DNA of 64,000 bases from Desulfoscipio geothermicus (GCA_016841205.1 JAENZP010000007.1:62001-126000), one strand, 5' to 3'; numbered from the stretch's first letter, positions 1-11,954 are shown. Notes: generated by a model from the letters alone, not told the origin. Program-made: numbers and translations.

Positions 1-89
1 GCCAGACGTCCCAGGACCTTGCCCTCGCCGTCAATTATGTACCACTTGCGCTGTACATCGGCAGGTTTGGCCATATATGTCGTCCTCAT
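1..89 (-). CDS. rplM: 50S ribosomal protein L13, N-terminal part (runs off the left edge)
   Basis: Reverse complement reads [29 protein letters not shown]..., an L13 N-terminus; GGGAGG RBS upstream; follows truA. Confidence 0.9.
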   Translation of the reverse strand, partial: MRTTYMAKPADVQRKWYIIDGEGKVLGRL

Positions 90-94
90 ACTAT

Positions 95-175
95 TATTAC
101 CTCCCGTGTGTTGAAAAGAAACCTTACTGGCTAACCGGGGGCTCTTCGATTGCCATTAGGTCACACATGTAGTTA
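95..175 (-). ncRNA. Possible ribosomal L13 leader (5' UTR of rplM)
   Basis: Minus strand ...GCAATCGAAGAGCCCCCGGTTAGCCAGTAAGGTTTC...ACACGGGAGG before rplM resembles my recollection of the Firmicutes L13 leader (GAAGAGCC..GTAAGG core); not modelled. Confidence 0.4.
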
Positions 176-223
176 TTTTAATACATAGTATTTCCAGTGT
201 CAAGGTAAATAAATTTGCAGGCA

Positions 224-967
224 TTAATATTCTACATATTCAAGGCATAAGCCATGGGGTGGCATTGTCGGCCCGGCTAGTGCCCGCCGGCGGGATTCAA
301 GTACCGATTTAATCGATTCCGGGTCAGTTTTGCCCATGCCAACCTGCAAAAGTGTTCCTGTCATGATGCGCACCATGTTATAGAGAAAGCCATCTCCTTT
401 AAATATAAAGCGCACCAGGGACCCCTCACGTATAACCTCCACCCGGTAAAGCGTACGAACAGTGGTTTTCACGGTAGCTCCCGCAGCCTGAAAACATTTA
501 AAATCATGTGTTCCCATTAAATGCACACAGGCCGTTGACATAGCTCCATCATCCAAGGGTACCGGTTGAAAGCTGCTATACAAGCGATTAAAAGGCGAGG
601 GAACTCGATTATTCCATATCGAATACAAGTAGGTTTTAGTCCTGGCGGATCTACGGGCATGAAAATCTTCCCCTACCTCCCGAGCGTCCGTCACTATAAC
701 ATCAGCAGGCAATAAACCATTTATGGCCAAAGGGATGCGTTCAACCGGTATGGGCCACCCCGCCGCGTTAAAGTTAACTACCTGACCATGGGCATGCACC
801 CCGGCATCGGTTCGCCCCGCTCCAATTACCTGCACCCGCCGTCCCACCAGACGGCCAAGGCAATGCTCCATCACTTCTTGTATAGTGGCCAGTCCGGTGC
901 CCCGCTGTTCCTGAAACCCGTGGTAATTTGTACCGTCATAAGCCACAGTTAACTTAACATTACGCAA
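224..967 (-). CDS. truA: tRNA pseudouridine(38-40) synthase TruA
   Basis: MRNVKLTVAYDGTNYHGFQEQ..GAGRTDAGVHAHGQVVNF motif. Confidence 0.97.
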   Translation of the reverse strand: MRNVKLTVAYDGTNYHGFQEQRGTGLATIQEVMEHCLGRLVGRRVQVIGAGRTDAGVHAHGQVVNFNAAGWPIPVERIPLAINGLLPADVIVTDAREVGEDFHARRSARTKTYLYSIWNNRVPSPFNRLYSSFQPVPLDDGAMSTACVHLMGTHDFKCFQAAGATVKTTVRTLYRVEVIREGSLVRFIFKGDGFLYNMVRIMTGTLLQVGMGKTDPESIKSVLESRRRALAGPTMPPHGLCLEYVEY

Positions 968-1041
968 GGGATCACCTCGCGAAAAAGATTAATAGGTATC
1001 TAACGCAACTACCAGGCAGGCAAATTGCTTGACAGTCTACA

Positions 1042-1839
1042 TCATAATGTTCTCATGGCGAACACTACCACCAAAATAGCCATGCTAACCAACAAAGCTG
1101 CATAATCCACTGAGGCAAACCGCAATACATGCATCCGGGAACGAACGGCACCTACCTGGTAACACCGGATTTCCATAGCCAGAGCTAGTTCGTCGGCCCG
1201 GCTAAAAATATTCGTAAGCAGTGGCACCATAAAAGGAATCAGTCTATTAACTCGTTCCTTAATACTACCGCTGGTAAAATCGGCCCCTCTGGAACGCTGC
1301 GCTAATAGCAAAAGCCTGGCCTCGTCAAAAAGGGTAGGGACAAAACGCAGCGCTAAATTAATTATCATGGCCAATTCCTGTACAGGAATCCGCACCCGGC
1401 GCAGTGGTGACAACAGCCATTCCAGTGCCGTAGTCAACTGCAGGGGAGTGGTGGTAAAGGTAAGCACAGCTGCAACCAATAGCAGCACACTGATACGCCA
1501 TAATAACCATCCACTTAGCACAATCCCTTCACGGGATATCTTAACAAATCCGGCGGTAATAAGTGGTTCACCAGGTGTGAAAAAAACTTGTAATAAAAAA
1601 CTAATAAGTAATAGCACCCATAAAGGCTTTAAACTACGCCAGTAAACACGGGGCTTTATTCCCGACAATATCACCGCCAGCAGCGTCCATAAAGAGACAA
1701 GAGCCAAAGGTAGAAGATTTATTGTCATTAGTACAGCGGGAACTTCCAATGCGGTACATATTAATTTAGCTCGGGGGTCCAGGCGGTGTACCAGTGAACA
1801 AGCCGGCAGATATTGTCCCATGGAGATATTGTCCATCAT
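1042..1839 (-). CDS. ecfT: Energy-coupling factor transporter transmembrane protein EcfT
   Basis: Multi-TM protein with LAQRSRGADF motif; 3' of two ECF ATPases. Confidence 0.92.
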   Translation of the reverse strand: MMDNISMGQYLPACSLVHRLDPRAKLICTALEVPAVLMTINLLPLALVSLWTLLAVILSGIKPRVYWRSLKPLWVLLLISFLLQVFFTPGEPLITAGFVKISREGIVLSGWLLWRISVLLLVAAVLTFTTTPLQLTTALEWLLSPLRRVRIPVQELAMIINLALRFVPTLFDEARLLLLAQRSRGADFTSGSIKERVNRLIPFMVPLLTNIFSRADELALAMEIRCYQVGAVRSRMHVLRFASVDYAALLVSMAILVVVFAMRTL

Positions 1840-2711
1840 TGCACCCCCCCGGACCCGGCTCCGGTGGTCTTTATAAGCCCGTAAAGCAATCGCGCGGCCT
1901 CTTCTACGGTTAGCGGCATAGTAGGTAGTTTTATGCCCAATTCATTTAATCTCTGCGCTAGTTCCACAGCAAATGGTGCCTTTAGGCCGGCTTTATGCAA
2001 TATCCGGGTTTGACTAAGCACTTCCCCGGTTTTACCAACACTTAAGAGCTCTCCCTGATGAAGCACAGCCACACGGTCGGCAAAAACCGCCGCATCTTCC
2101 AGATGATGGGTAATTAATATAACAGTAATGCCTTGTTGCGATTGAATTTCCTTAATGCTCGTTAAAATTAATTGTCTAGCTGCCGGTTCAAGGCCGGCCC
2201 CAGGCTCATCCATAATCAACACCTGGGGACGCATAGCCAGTACCCCGCAGATGGCAACCCGTCGAAGCATGCCACCGCTAAGTGTCCTGGGGTCTTCATC
2301 CTGTATTTCTTCCGGTAGCCCCACCAAGGCGAGCGTTTCCTTTACACGCTTATTTACGGTTATACTATCCCATCCCATATTACGAGGGCCGAAGGCAATA
2401 TCCTCAAATACAGTTGGGCTAAATATTTGTCTTTCTGGAAATTGAAAAACTAATCCCACTTGACGCCACAATTGCTGGCGATATTCTTTATCAGTTATAT
2501 CCCGGCCTAACACCCGAACACAGCCCGCGGTTGGCAGCAAAAGACCGTTTAAGTGCTGTGCAAGGGTGGATTTACCACTACCGGCTGCGCCGGCTAGGGC
2601 TATAAACTCACCGTCATACACCGTCAGTTCTATATCCCGCAAAGCCACAGTTTCAAGCGGTATGCCGGGAAAATATACATGGGTCAGTCCCTCTACTTCA
2701 ATACACGGCAT
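1836..2711 (-). CDS. ecfA2: Energy-coupling factor transporter ATPase EcfA2
   Basis: Walker A GAAGSGKST, signature LSGGMLRR, Walker B VLIMDEP; ECF locus order. Confidence 0.92.
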   Translation of the reverse strand: MPCIEVEGLTHVYFPGIPLETVALRDIELTVYDGEFIALAGAAGSGKSTLAQHLNGLLLPTAGCVRVLGRDITDKEYRQQLWRQVGLVFQFPERQIFSPTVFEDIAFGPRNMGWDSITVNKRVKETLALVGLPEEIQDEDPRTLSGGMLRRVAICGVLAMRPQVLIMDEPGAGLEPAARQLILTSIKEIQSQQGITVILITHHLEDAAVFADRVAVLHQGELLSVGKTGEVLSQTRILHKAGLKAPFAVELAQRLNELGIKLPTMPLTVEEAARLLYGLIKTTGAGSGGVQ

Positions 2712-3565
2712 AAATACTTGATCATATCCTCCATTATAACAATGCCAGTAGGCAGTTCAAGGCCTCTCTCTGACAAGCGGTAAGCAAGATCACCGGCACT
2801 GGTCGATGTTAACCCAAGCTCATGCAGCAGCTTTACCCGGCTAAACACCGCTGCGGGTTCATCATCAGCCAGCACCCCCCCTTTGCCCAACACCCAGACC
2901 CGATCTGCGCCGGCAGCTTCATCCATGTGATGGGTTATCAGAATGACCGCCGTACCAGAGTCTGAAAGATGACGCAATACTTGTAGAACCTCTTGCCGTC
3001 CCACAGGGTCGAGCATAGAAGTGGGTTCATCCAACACCACACATAAAGGGCATAAGGCCAGTAATCCGGCAATGGCCAAACGCTGTTTCTCACCCCCGGA
3101 AAGCATATGAGGCGGGCGCCCACGCACCTGACTTAAGCCTACCGCGTTCAGTGCATCTTCAACTCGTCGGCGTACTTCCGCTGATGGCAGGCATAAATTT
3201 TCCGGGCCAAAGGCCACGTCCTCTTCCACAACGGCAGCCACCAATTGATTATCCGGGTTTTGCAAAACTAATCCCACACGTCGACGTATATCCTTACGAG
3301 TCTTCGGTGTACCGGTATCCATACCGTCCACCAGTACCCGCCCGCCAGTCGGTAACAATAAGCCAGAAATTATTCGGGCTAAAGTAGATTTACCCGACCC
3401 GTTGGGCCCAATCACAGAAATAAACTCAGCTCTGCCAACACATAGACAGATATCCTGCAATACAGGAAATTGGCTACCCGGGTAGGCATATGATACACTT
3501 TGCAGTTCAATAAGCAAGTTGCTTTGACCGGGCATAGATAATAACTCCCTGCCTATAAATGCCAA
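2693..3565 (-). CDS. ecfA1: Energy-coupling factor transporter ATPase EcfA1
   Basis: Walker A GPNGSGKST, LSGGEKQR, VVLDEPTSMLDP; start may be internal (MPGQSNLL). Confidence 0.92.
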   Translation of the reverse strand: MAFIGRELLSMPGQSNLLIELQSVSYAYPGSQFPVLQDICLCVGRAEFISVIGPNGSGKSTLARIISGLLLPTGGRVLVDGMDTGTPKTRKDIRRRVGLVLQNPDNQLVAAVVEEDVAFGPENLCLPSAEVRRRVEDALNAVGLSQVRGRPPHMLSGGEKQRLAIAGLLALCPLCVVLDEPTSMLDPVGRQEVLQVLRHLSDSGTAVILITHHMDEAAGADRVWVLGKGGVLADDEPAAVFSRVKLLHELGLTSTSAGDLAYRLSERGLELPTGIVIMEDMIKYLCRVLK

Positions 3566-3605
3566 GAGGAAACCGCAATTAGCGATTTCCCTGTCAGCAA
3601 ATCTA

Positions 3606-3944
3606 TTAAATCATTTCTAAAAGCGCTAGCTGGGCGGCATCACCACGCCGATAGCCCAGCTTAACTATGCGTGTATAACCGCCCTGGCGTTCAGCGTACT
3701 TAGATCCATAGGTATCAAACAGTTTACGTACCACTCTTTCCTCGTAAATATATTCTAGTGCTTGGCGACGGGCAGCAAGATCTCCCCGCTTGGCCAGGGT
3801 AACCATCTTTTCAGCTATTTTTTTGACTTCTTTGGCTCGGGTCTCGGTGGTGGTAATACGTTCATCACGGAACAGGGCAGTCACCAGGTTACGCAACATC
3901 GCTTTTCTATGTCCGGTGTTGCGACCCAATTTAGCGTAAGCCAC
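3606..3944 (-). CDS. rplQ: 50S ribosomal protein L17
   Basis: [25 protein letters not shown]. Confidence 0.98.
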   Translation of the reverse strand: MAYAKLGRNTGHRKAMLRNLVTALFRDERITTTETRAKEVKKIAEKMVTLAKRGDLAARRQALEYIYEERVVRKLFDTYGSKYAERQGGYTRIVKLGYRRGDAAQLALLEMI

Positions 3945-3956
3945 CTTTATCCCTCC

Positions 3957-4904
3957 TTAATCATCTTCATGGCGCAATTTCAAATCCAACTCGGATAGTT
4001 TGTTCATGACCTCTTCTAAGGATTTTTTGCCCAAGTTGCGTACTTTCATCATATCCTCCTCATTGCGCTGAACTAACTCTTCTACAGTGTTAATTCCCGC
4101 CCGCTTGAGACAGTTGTATGAACGCACACTTAAATCCAGTTCCTCGATGGGCATTTCCAGTATCTTATCCTTTTGTTCCTCTTCCTTCTCGACCATTATT
4201 TCAACCTCGTCCGCAGACTCGGTTAAACCAATGAACAACCGCAGGTGCTCGCTCAATATTTTGGCACTGAGACTTACAGCTTCATCGGCTTTAATACTAC
4301 CATCAGTCCAAACTTCCATCGTAAGCTTGTCGTAATCTGTGCGCTGTCCCACCCTGGTATTTTCCACATTGTAGTTAACCTTGCGCACTGGAGTAAATAT
4401 GGAATCTACCGGAATAACTCCGATAACATGATCCCCTTTTTTGTTGCGCTCGGCTGCTACATAGCCACGGCCTTTGGAAACGGTCATTTCAATAAATAGC
4501 CGCCCCCCCTCAGCCAAAGTAGCAATGTGCATTTCCGGGTTCAATATTTCCACGTCCGGATCAACTAAAATGTCCCCAGCCTTTACTACACCTTCTTGTT
4601 GGGTCTCAATACGTATAACCCTTTCCTCATCAGTATACATTTTCAGACAAAGAGATTTGAGGTTCAGGATTATGTCAGTCACATCTTCTTTTACACCTGG
4701 GATGGTGGAAAATTCGTGCAGCACCCCTTCAATTTTTACCGAGGTTATCGCCGCACCGGGTAGTGAGGATAGTAAAATACGCCGGAGCGAATTGCCCAGG
4801 GTAATTCCGTAGCCCCTTTCCAGCGGCTCCACCACGAACTTACCATAATGCTTTTCATCGTTGTTTTCTACACATTCGATTCTAGGTTTCTCAATTTCCA
4901 ACAT
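3957..4904 (-). CDS. rpoA: RNA polymerase subunit alpha
   Basis: [19 protein letters not shown]-terminal [10 protein letters not shown]. Confidence 0.99.
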   Translation of the reverse strand: MLEIEKPRIECVENNDEKHYGKFVVEPLERGYGITLGNSLRRILLSSLPGAAITSVKIEGVLHEFSTIPGVKEDVTDIILNLKSLCLKMYTDEERVIRIETQQEGVVKAGDILVDPDVEILNPEMHIATLAEGGRLFIEMTVSKGRGYVAAERNKKGDHVIGVIPVDSIFTPVRKVNYNVENTRVGQRTDYDKLTMEVWTDGSIKADEAVSLSAKILSEHLRLFIGLTESADEVEIMVEKEEEQKDKILEMPIEELDLSVRSYNCLKRAGINTVEELVQRNEEDMMKVRNLGKKSLEEVMNKLSELDLKLRHEDD

Positions 4905-4961
4905 AGCTGAGATTCAAACCCCTCCTTAGGACGGAATGGGATTCCCCCTGATAAACCCGTA

Positions 4962-5588
4962 CTACTTAGAGTATAGCTCTACGATCAGGGTTTCTTGTAC
5001 GGGGGCATCTATCTGTTCCCGAGAGGGAAGAGCTACCACCCGGCCTTTTAATTGCTCGGCGTCGTATTCCAGCCATGCCGGGGCTGTGTTGTCAGCAGCA
5101 CGTTCAATTAATTCCTTAACCCGCGGCGATTCCTTGCTTCTTTCACGAACAGTTATTTCATCCCCCACCCGCACAAGAAATGAAGGAATATTGGTCTTCC
5201 GGCCGTTTACAACGAAATGCCCGTGACGCACTAATTGGCGGGCCTCATTACGTGAAGCGGCCAAACCCAGGCGGTAAACGACATTATCCAGACGACGTTC
5301 CAGCAAGCGTAAAAGGTTTTCACCAGTCACGCCTGGCTGCCTGGCTGCCTTGAAATAATAATTTCTAAACTGTTTTTCTAAAATACCGTAAAAACGACGA
5401 GCTTTTTGCTTTTCCCTTAATTGCAGACCGTACTCGGAAACTTTTTTACGACCCTGACCATGCTGACCGGGAGGATAACTACGACGGTCAATACCACATT
5501 TACCGGTATAGCAGCGGTCACCCTTAAGATACATCTTTTGACCTTCGCGACGGCACAGCTTGCACTGCGGACCCGTATATCTTGCCAT
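4962..5588 (-). CDS. rpsD: 30S ribosomal protein S4 (N-terminal Cys motif retained)
   Basis: [31 protein letters not shown]. Confidence 0.98.
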   Translation of the reverse strand: MARYTGPQCKLCRREGQKMYLKGDRCYTGKCGIDRRSYPPGQHGQGRKKVSEYGLQLREKQKARRFYGILEKQFRNYYFKAARQPGVTGENLLRLLERRLDNVVYRLGLAASRNEARQLVRHGHFVVNGRKTNIPSFLVRVGDEITVRERSKESPRVKELIERAADNTAPAWLEYDAEQLKGRVVALPSREQIDAPVQETLIVELYSK

Positions 5589-5610
5589 AAGTTGCTTACT
5601 ACACCTCCTC

Positions 5611-6000
5611 TTATACTCTCCGGCGCTTGGGCGGCCGACATCCGTTATGTGGAACAGGTGTAACGTCTTTAATTACACTAACCTCCAGACCAACGGCCTG
5701 TAGGGAACGAATGGCGGCCTCACGACCTGCACCAGGTCCTTTCACCGTTACTTCCAGCTCTTTCATGCCATGTTCCATGGCTTCTTTAGCAGCTTTTTCA
5801 GCAGCCATTTGAGCAGCATAGGGGGTGCTTTTCCGTGATCCTTTAAAACCAACCCCGCCGGCGCTTGCCCAGGAGATGGCATTGCCTTTCGTATCAGTTA
5901 TAGTAACTACGGTATTATTGAACGTGGACTTGATATGCGCCACACCACGGTCAATATTTTTACGTTCTCGTCTTCTGGTTCTGGTTGCTCTGCGAGCCAT
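5611..6000 (-). CDS. rpsK: 30S ribosomal protein S11
   Basis: [31 protein letters not shown]. Confidence 0.99.
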   Translation of the reverse strand: MARRATRTRRRERKNIDRGVAHIKSTFNNTVVTITDTKGNAISWASAGGVGFKGSRKSTPYAAQMAAEKAAKEAMEHGMKELEVTVKGPGAGREAAIRSLQAVGLEVSVIKDVTPVPHNGCRPPKRRRV

Positions 6001-6013
6001 TTATTTCACCCCC

Positions 6014-6385
6014 CTACTTTTTCCTGCGTATGCCAACCGTGCGCTTCGGTCCCTTACGGGTCCTAGCGTTGTTTTTGGTATTTTGTCCGCGTACAGGTAA
6101 CCCGCGGCGGTGGCGCAGTCCCCTATAGCAGCCGATTTCAATAAGCCGCTTGATATTCAAGGCTATTTCCCTACGCAGGTCACCTTCTACACGATAGTTC
6201 TTTTCAATTGCATCTCTTAATTTGGTTACTTCATCCTCAGTCAAGTCCCTAATACGAGTATCAGGACTAACTCCTGTTTGTTCCAATATTCTCTGCGAGG
6301 TGGGCTTACCAATGCCGTAAATATAGGTAAGGCCTATTTCCACTCTTTTATCCCGCGGTAAATCTACACCCGCGATACGTGCCAT
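6014..6385 (-). CDS. rpsM: 30S ribosomal protein S13
   Basis: [26 protein letters not shown]. Confidence 0.99.
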   Translation of the reverse strand: MARIAGVDLPRDKRVEIGLTYIYGIGKPTSQRILEQTGVSPDTRIRDLTEDEVTKLRDAIEKNYRVEGDLRREIALNIKRLIEIGCYRGLRHRRGLPVRGQNTKNNARTRKGPKRTVGIRRKK

Positions 6386-6405
6386 TCCTTTTAAACACCT
6401 CCAGC

Positions 6406-6519
6406 TTACCCTTGCCTTTGTTTATGCTTGGGATTTTCACATATAACCATTATCTTACCTTTTCGACGTATAATCTTGCACTTTTCACATATTGTTTTCA
6501 CAGAAGGCCTGACTTTCAT
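6406..6519 (-). CDS. rpmJ: 50S ribosomal protein L36 (absent from ORF track because short)
   Basis: Manual translation [37 protein letters not shown]. Confidence 0.97.
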   Translation of the reverse strand: MKVRPSVKTICEKCKIIRRKGKIMVICENPKHKQRQG

Positions 6520-6556
6520 TGTTCAACCTCCTCGGGGCCTTACTTATAGTACATAA

Positions 6557-6775
6557 CTATTTGTAGCGGTAGACAATGCGACCTCGGGTTAAATCATATG
6601 GAGATAATTCCACCATAACCCGGTCCCCGGCTAAAATACGAATAAAGTTCATCCTGATTTTCCCACTCACGTGGGCCAATACCTTATGACCGTTTTTCAG
6701 TTCCACCCGGAACATAGCATTCGGCAATGGCTCAATTACAGTACCTTCCACTTCTATAACATCCTTACCTGACAT
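6557..6775 (-). CDS. infA: Translation initiation factor IF-1
   Basis: [48 protein letters not shown]. Confidence 0.97.
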   Translation of the reverse strand: MSGKDVIEVEGTVIEPLPNAMFRVELKNGHKVLAHVSGKIRMNFIRILAGDRVMVELSPYDLTRGRIVYRYK

Positions 6776-6796
6776 TAGATAACAAACCAACCTCCT

Positions 6797-7090
6797 TTAA
6801 AATGGCAGCTCTTCCGTGTTGCCTATCAAGTATTCTATCGCTCTGCGTATTTCGACATTACTTATACGCTCATCCGATTTCAACTTATCAGCAATCTCCC
6901 CGGCGATTTTCGTATGCAAAATAAGATGTTTTATATTTTTTTTCTTGGGATTTTCCAAGCGTCTAGCCGTTCCGTCAACAGCAAGCACGTATTTATCATC
7001 AATTACCTTAATCACCAGGTAATACTTGCCGCTATCCCGCCCGGCCTTAGGTTCTACTAGTTGTCCCGGGGTTATCTCAAACTTCGACAT
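6797..7090 (-). CDS. KOW domain-containing RNA-binding protein (L14e/L27e-like)
   Basis: PGQLVEPKAGRDSGKYYLVIKV KOW-like start; conserved Clostridia position map-KOW-infA. Confidence 0.8.
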   Translation of the reverse strand: MSKFEITPGQLVEPKAGRDSGKYYLVIKVIDDKYVLAVDGTARRLENPKKKNIKHLILHTKIAGEIADKLKSDERISNVEIRRAIEYLIGNTEELPF

Positions 7091-7175
7091 TGATCATCCT
7101 CCCGACCAACCAGCGTATTAAATCCATCGTCTCTTGCACTGCATAAGTTACCCATCGTACGAAGTCGCGTAAACA

Positions 7176-7922
7176 CTATGGCAATGTCAATATCACCGGT
7201 TCACTGTCGGTAATGGCAATGGTATGCTCAAAATGAGCCGATGGTTGACCGTCACTTGTTACCACCGTCCATTTATCCAGAAGAGTTTGCACATGATAAC
7301 TACCCATGTTTACCATCGGTTCTATTGCTAATGTCATGCCGGCTTTAAGCCGTGGCCCTCGTCCGGGTCTACCAAAGTTAGGTACCTGGGGTTCTTCATG
7401 CATTTTAGTACCAATGCCATGCCCCACGTAATCTTTAACCACCGAATAACCGCTTTTCTCAACATAATCCTGTACTGCATGAGATATATCGGAGAGTCTG
7501 TTTCCGCTCCTTGCCACACTAATACCTTCCGCCAGCGCTGCAGAGGTTACATCCAGTAACCTTTGCAGTTCATCTGAAATATCGCCCACAGCAAAGGTTC
7601 GGGCATGATCCCCAAAATATCCATTTATTTCCGCGCCAACATCAATACTAATAATATCTCCATTTTCCAATTTCCTTAAACTAGGGAAGCCGTGTACTAC
7701 CTGTTCATTAACCGACGCACATATAGTGTACGGAAACCCGTAAAGCCCTTTAAAAGCCGGTTTAGCTCCTTTAGAAAGGATATATTCTTCAGCCATCCGG
7801 TCTAGTTCCGCGGTGGTTATTCCGGGTTTTATCACCTCGGCCAGCTCATTGAGAACTCCCGCCACTACTTTACCGGCCTCCCGCATATAAGACAATTCCC
7901 GCTCGGATTTACAGATAATCAT
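7176..7922 (-). CDS. map: Type I methionyl aminopeptidase
   Basis: [42 protein letters not shown]. Confidence 0.97.
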   Translation of the reverse strand: MIICKSERELSYMREAGKVVAGVLNELAEVIKPGITTAELDRMAEEYILSKGAKPAFKGLYGFPYTICASVNEQVVHGFPSLRKLENGDIISIDVGAEINGYFGDHARTFAVGDISDELQRLLDVTSAALAEGISVARSGNRLSDISHAVQDYVEKSGYSVVKDYVGHGIGTKMHEEPQVPNFGRPGRGPRLKAGMTLAIEPMVNMGSYHVQTLLDKWTVVTSDGQPSAHFEHTIAITDSEPVILTLP

Positions 7923-7935
7923 ACAAACACCCCAG

Positions 7936-9213
7936 TTACTTGATAAATCCCTGGTAGCTCCGCATTAATAGTTGCGACTCAATCTGCTTCATAGTATCCA
8001 AAGCTACGCCAACTACAATTAGTAATGCCGTACCACCAAAATATATATTTGGTATGCGAGTGGCCAACAATACAAAATTAGGCAAAATAGCAATCAATGC
8101 TAAAAATACTGCCCCGGCTAGCGTAATGCGGCTCATTACCCGGGAAATAAAATCCGCCGTAGGCCGTCCAGGCCTGATACCCGGTATGAATCCACCGTAC
8201 TTTTTGATATTGTCTGCCATATCCACCGGGTTCGTAATTACTGCAGTGTAAAAATAGGTAAAACCAATGATCAGAAAAGCATACAGCAATGTATGTGCTG
8301 CAGTATTCCAGCCAAAATACTTTACATAAAATTCAGCAATAGCGGAGCCCTGAAACCAACGGGCTATTTGCTCGGGAAACATTAGCAGTGATGAAGCAAA
8401 AATTACAGGTATCACACCAGCCTGATTTACTTTAAGCGGGAGGTGGGTAGTTTGCCCGCCGTAAACCCGGCGTCCCACTACTCGCTTGGCATATTGCACA
8501 GGAATGCGCCTCTGCCCTTCTTGGACTGCCACTACTGCGGCGATAACCAAAGCACCGATAACCAATAGTATCAGCAAGCTAAGTATATTAATGGTGCCCG
8601 CTTGAAACTGCAAGTAAAGGTTCTGGATACCTGACGGCAGGCGACTAACTATACCGGCAAATATCAGCAGTGAAATACCGTTACCGATACCCCGCTCGGT
8701 AATCTGCTCGCCAATCCACATAAGTAATGTCGTACCGGCCGTAAGTGTAAACACAATAACCACATAACTGAAAATGCCCGGGCTATGCAATACACCGTAC
8801 TTGCCCATCATCACGCTCATACCGATAGCCTGCAAAAAAGCCAATACCACCGTAAAATACCGAGTATACTGTGAAATTTTCTTGCGCCCCTCTTCGCCTT
8901 CCTTGGCCAGCCTCTCTAAATGTGGGATAACCACAGTAAGTAGCTGCATAATAATTGAGGCGTTAATGTAGGGAATAATACTCATAGCAAATACGGAAAA
9001 ACTTTTAAAGGCGCCACCGGATATGACATCAAAAAAACCTAATACTATTCCGGCAGTGCTAACCAGCTCGCGAAACGCGTCAACGTCCACTCCGGGAACA
9101 GGTATATGCGCCCCAACGCGAAAAATAAAAATCATAGATAATGTAAACAGTAACTTGGTGCGCAGTTCACTGACCTTAAATGCACCCTTCAATCCATCCA
9201 GTAGCTGAGTCAC
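7936..9213 (-). CDS. secY: Preprotein translocase subunit SecY
   Basis: [35 protein letters not shown]. Confidence 0.98.
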   Translation of the reverse strand: MTQLLDGLKGAFKVSELRTKLLFTLSMIFIFRVGAHIPVPGVDVDAFRELVSTAGIVLGFFDVISGGAFKSFSVFAMSIIPYINASIIMQLLTVVIPHLERLAKEGEEGRKKISQYTRYFTVVLAFLQAIGMSVMMGKYGVLHSPGIFSYVVIVFTLTAGTTLLMWIGEQITERGIGNGISLLIFAGIVSRLPSGIQNLYLQFQAGTINILSLLILLVIGALVIAAVVAVQEGQRRIPVQYAKRVVGRRVYGGQTTHLPLKVNQAGVIPVIFASSLLMFPEQIARWFQGSAIAEFYVKYFGWNTAAHTLLYAFLIIGFTYFYTAVITNPVDMADNIKKYGGFIPGIRPGRPTADFISRVMSRITLAGAVFLALIAILPNFVLLATRIPNIYFGGTALLIVVGVALDTMKQIESQLLMRSYQGFIK

Positions 9214-9214
9214 T

Positions 9215-9658
9215 TTAAATCACCTCAGCCTTGCCGCCTGCAGCCTCAATTTTTTCCAGAGCTGATTTGCTAAATGCATGGGCTTTAATGGTAAGTGGTT
9301 TTTCCAGGTTGCCTTCGCCCAAAATTTTTACACCATCCCGTATGTTCCTGATCACTTTGGCTTCCAGCAAAATTTCCGGGGTCACTTCAATACCGTTTTC
9401 AAAACGGTTTAATTTATCCAGGTTTACCGTAATGATTTCCTTTTTAAAAGGTGCATTAGTGAATCCCCGCTTGGGCATACGGCGTTGCAAGGGCATTTGA
9501 CCGCCCTCAAATCCAGGTCTTACTCCGCCGCCACTACGGGCTTTTTGACCTTTATGCCCGCGACCGGCGGTTTTACCCAATCCGGATCCGATACCCTGGC
9601 CTTTACGGGTAGGCTTACGCCGTGATCCGGGAGTAGGTTTTAATTCATGCAGGTTCAT
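9215..9658 (-). CDS. rplO: 50S ribosomal protein L15
   Basis: [41 protein letters not shown]. Confidence 0.99.
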   Translation of the reverse strand: MNLHELKPTPGSRRKPTRKGQGIGSGLGKTAGRGHKGQKARSGGGVRPGFEGGQMPLQRRMPKRGFTNAPFKKEIITVNLDKLNRFENGIEVTPEILLEAKVIRNIRDGVKILGEGNLEKPLTIKAHAFSKSALEKIEAAGGKAEVI

Positions 9659-9670
9659 GGTGCACCTCCT

Positions 9671-9850
9671 TTACACTTCCTCCACTTTAAGTAAATGGGA
9701 TACTTTATTGATTGCGCCCCTCACTTGGGGTGTATCTTCCTGGATAACAAAGCGATTGGTTTTTTTAAGGCCCAGGGCGCGCACAGTTTTTCTTTGGGTC
9801 TCCGGCCTGCCAATAACGCTCCTGACCAGGGTAATCTTCAACTTGGCCAC
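9671..9850 (-). CDS. rpmD: 50S ribosomal protein L30 (GTG start; not in ORF track)
   Basis: Manual translation (V)[58 protein letters not shown]. Confidence 0.96.
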   Translation of the reverse strand: MAKLKITLVRSVIGRPETQRKTVRALGLKKTNRFVIQEDTPQVRGAINKVSHLLKVEEV

Positions 9851-9861
9851 AAAATACCCCC

Positions 9862-10362
9862 CTAACCCAACAGTTCTTCCACTGATTTATTGCGCATACG
9901 CGCTACTTTCTCCGGCGTTTTCAACATTTTAATTGCCTCAAAAGTGGCACGTACCACATTATTGGCATTGTTGGACCCCAAAGATTTGGTTAAAACATCC
10001 TTCACACCGGCCAACTCCATGATAGCCCTGACTGGACCGCCTGCAATAACGCCGGTACCTGGTGCGGCAGGTTTCAATAATACTCTGCCTGCGCCAAACC
10101 GTCCAATTACTTCATGCGGAATAGTAGCCTCTGCAAAAGGTACATTAACCAGTTTTTTCTTGGCATCTTCAACAGCCTTGCGTATAGCTTCAGGCACTTC
10201 ACTGGCTTTGCCTAAACCGGCACCAACCGCGCCTTTACCGTCTCCGACAACTACCAGGGCTGAAAAGCTGAACCGCCTGCCGCCCTTGACCACTTTAGCC
10301 ACTCGATTAATAAACACTACTTTTTCGGAAAACTCGGACTTGGGTGGTTCAAATCTTGACAC
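9862..10362 (-). CDS. rpsE: 30S ribosomal protein S5
   Basis: [37 protein letters not shown]. Confidence 0.99.
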   Translation of the reverse strand: MSRFEPPKSEFSEKVVFINRVAKVVKGGRRFSFSALVVVGDGKGAVGAGLGKASEVPEAIRKAVEDAKKKLVNVPFAEATIPHEVIGRFGAGRVLLKPAAPGTGVIAGGPVRAIMELAGVKDVLTKSLGSNNANNVVRATFEAIKMLKTPEKVARMRNKSVEELLG

Positions 10363-10391
10363 CGTTTCCCCTCCTTTTTAACCGATACATC

Positions 10392-10757
10392 TTAAAACTC
10401 AAGACCGCCCTCTCTGGCCCCATCGGCAAGAGCTTTAACCCGCCCGTGAAAAACATAACCGGCCCGGTCAAACACTACTTGTTTAATACCCTTTTCCAAG
10501 GCCCTAGTGGCAATAAGCTTGCCCACTGCCGCAGCCGCCTCCCGGTCACCTCCGGACATAGTACCTTTTATTTCGGGCGAAAGGGATGACGCGGTCACTA
10601 GGGTTTCACCACAGTCATCATTGATTATCTGGGCATATATGTTATTGAGGCTGCGGTACACATTCAGTCTGGGACGCTGCCCTGTACCATTGACCCTGTT
10701 ACGCACACGCAGTTGACGTTTCTTGCGCAGCGTATTACGGTCGGGTTTATTGATCAT
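10392..10757 (-). CDS. rplR: 50S ribosomal protein L18
   Basis: [49 protein letters not shown]. Confidence 0.99.
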   Translation of the reverse strand: MINKPDRNTLRKKRQLRVRNRVNGTGQRPRLNVYRSLNNIYAQIINDDCGETLVTASSLSPEIKGTMSGGDREAAAAVGKLIATRALEKGIKQVVFDRAGYVFHGRVKALADGAREGGLEF

Positions 10758-10778
10758 GCCACTTCACTCCTTTCCCCG

Positions 10779-11324
10779 TTAACGTTTAGCCCCGGCTTTG
10801 CCCACTTTACGGCGGATATGTTCACCCTCATATTTAATACCTTTACCCTTATAAGGCTCGGGTTCCCTTACCGACCGAATATTAGCCGCAATCGCGCCTA
10901 CCATTTCTTTATCGATTCCCTTAACCGATATTTTAGTAGGAGCAGGTACTACAATTTCAATCCCCGGCGGCGGAATAATCTCCACCGGGTGCGAGTAACC
11001 CACTGTTAATACCAGTTTATTTCCCTGCATGGCAGCCCGGTAACCCACACCCACCAACTCCAAATTCTTCTGGAATCCGTTAGCAACGCCCTGCACCATA
11101 TTATTTAACAAAGTACGGGTGAGACCGTGTAAAGACTTGTGCAACTTATTATCTGATGGTCTCTCCACTACTATAGTCCGGTCATCAAAAAACTTAATTT
11201 GCATGTCCTGGTGGAACTCTTTTTCCAACTTCCCTTTAGGACCCTCGACTCGCACGGTGTTACCATCCACTGTAGCCGTGACCTGGTCAGGAAGCGGTAC
11301 CGGTTTTTTGCCGATTCTGCTCAT
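10779..11324 (-). CDS. rplF: 50S ribosomal protein L6
   Basis: [32 protein letters not shown]. Confidence 0.99.
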   Translation of the reverse strand: MSRIGKKPVPLPDQVTATVDGNTVRVEGPKGKLEKEFHQDMQIKFFDDRTIVVERPSDNKLHKSLHGLTRTLLNNMVQGVANGFQKNLELVGVGYRAAMQGNKLVLTVGYSHPVEIIPPPGIEIVVPAPTKISVKGIDKEMVGAIAANIRSVREPEPYKGKGIKYEGEHIRRKVGKAGAKR

Positions 11325-11348
11325 GCCTTACACCTCCTATGCCCTGTT

Positions 11349-11747
11349 CTACCAAATGTAGCAGATAACCTCGCCACCGAGGCCCTCCTTACGGGCTTTT
11401 TTGTCGGTCATGATTCCCCGGGAGGTGGATATTATGGCAATACCCAACCCACCCAATACCTTGGGGATGGAATCCTTGCGAGCATATACCCGCAACCCGG
11501 GTTTGGATATACGCTTGAGACCGGTAATCACCCGATCTTTACCTGAGCTGTACTTGAGGTAAACACGAATAATACCCTGTTTATCATCCTCAATATACTC
11601 ATAGTCCCTGATAAAACCTTCTTGCTTAAGAATATCTGCAATAGATCGCTTCATTTTGGAAGCGGGTGCTTCAATTTTATCGTGAAAAACCATATTGCCA
11701 TTTCGAATACGCGTTAAGAAATCGGCAACAGGATCAGTCATCACCAT
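11349..11747 (-). CDS. rpsH: 30S ribosomal protein S8
   Basis: [42 protein letters not shown]. Confidence 0.99.
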   Translation of the reverse strand: MVMTDPVADFLTRIRNGNMVFHDKIEAPASKMKRSIADILKQEGFIRDYEYIEDDKQGIIRVYLKYSSGKDRVITGLKRISKPGLRVYARKDSIPKVLGGLGIAIISTSRGIMTDKKARKEGLGGEVICYIW

Positions 11748-11768
11748 CTAAGGAGTACCTCCTTCCTT

Positions 11769-11954
11769 TTACCAACTGGCCTTCCTCAGTCCGGGTATCT
11801 CACCTTTGTATGCCAACTCCCGGAAACAAACCCGACAGATCCCGAACTTGCGCATGTAAGCATGAGGCCGGCCACATATATTACATCTGTTGTGCGCCCG
11901 CACCGTAAATTTGGGAGGGCGCTTGGACCTGGCTACCATCGACTTTTTAGCCAT
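11769..11954 (-). CDS. rpsZ: 30S ribosomal protein S14 type Z (zinc-binding)
   Basis: [25 protein letters not shown] zinc motif. Confidence 0.98.
   Translation of the reverse strand: MAKKSMVARSKRPPKFTVRAHNRCNICGRPHAYMRKFGICRVCFRELAYKGEIPGLRKASW

Noticed and set aside
1367-1645. Many plus-strand ORFs of 60-230 aa opposite ribosomal, rpo and tuf genes (also 18497..19198, 34163..34822, 46776..47390)
   Set aside because: Antisense shadows of strongly conserved genes; low-complexity or unfamiliar translations, no RBS and no independent spacing
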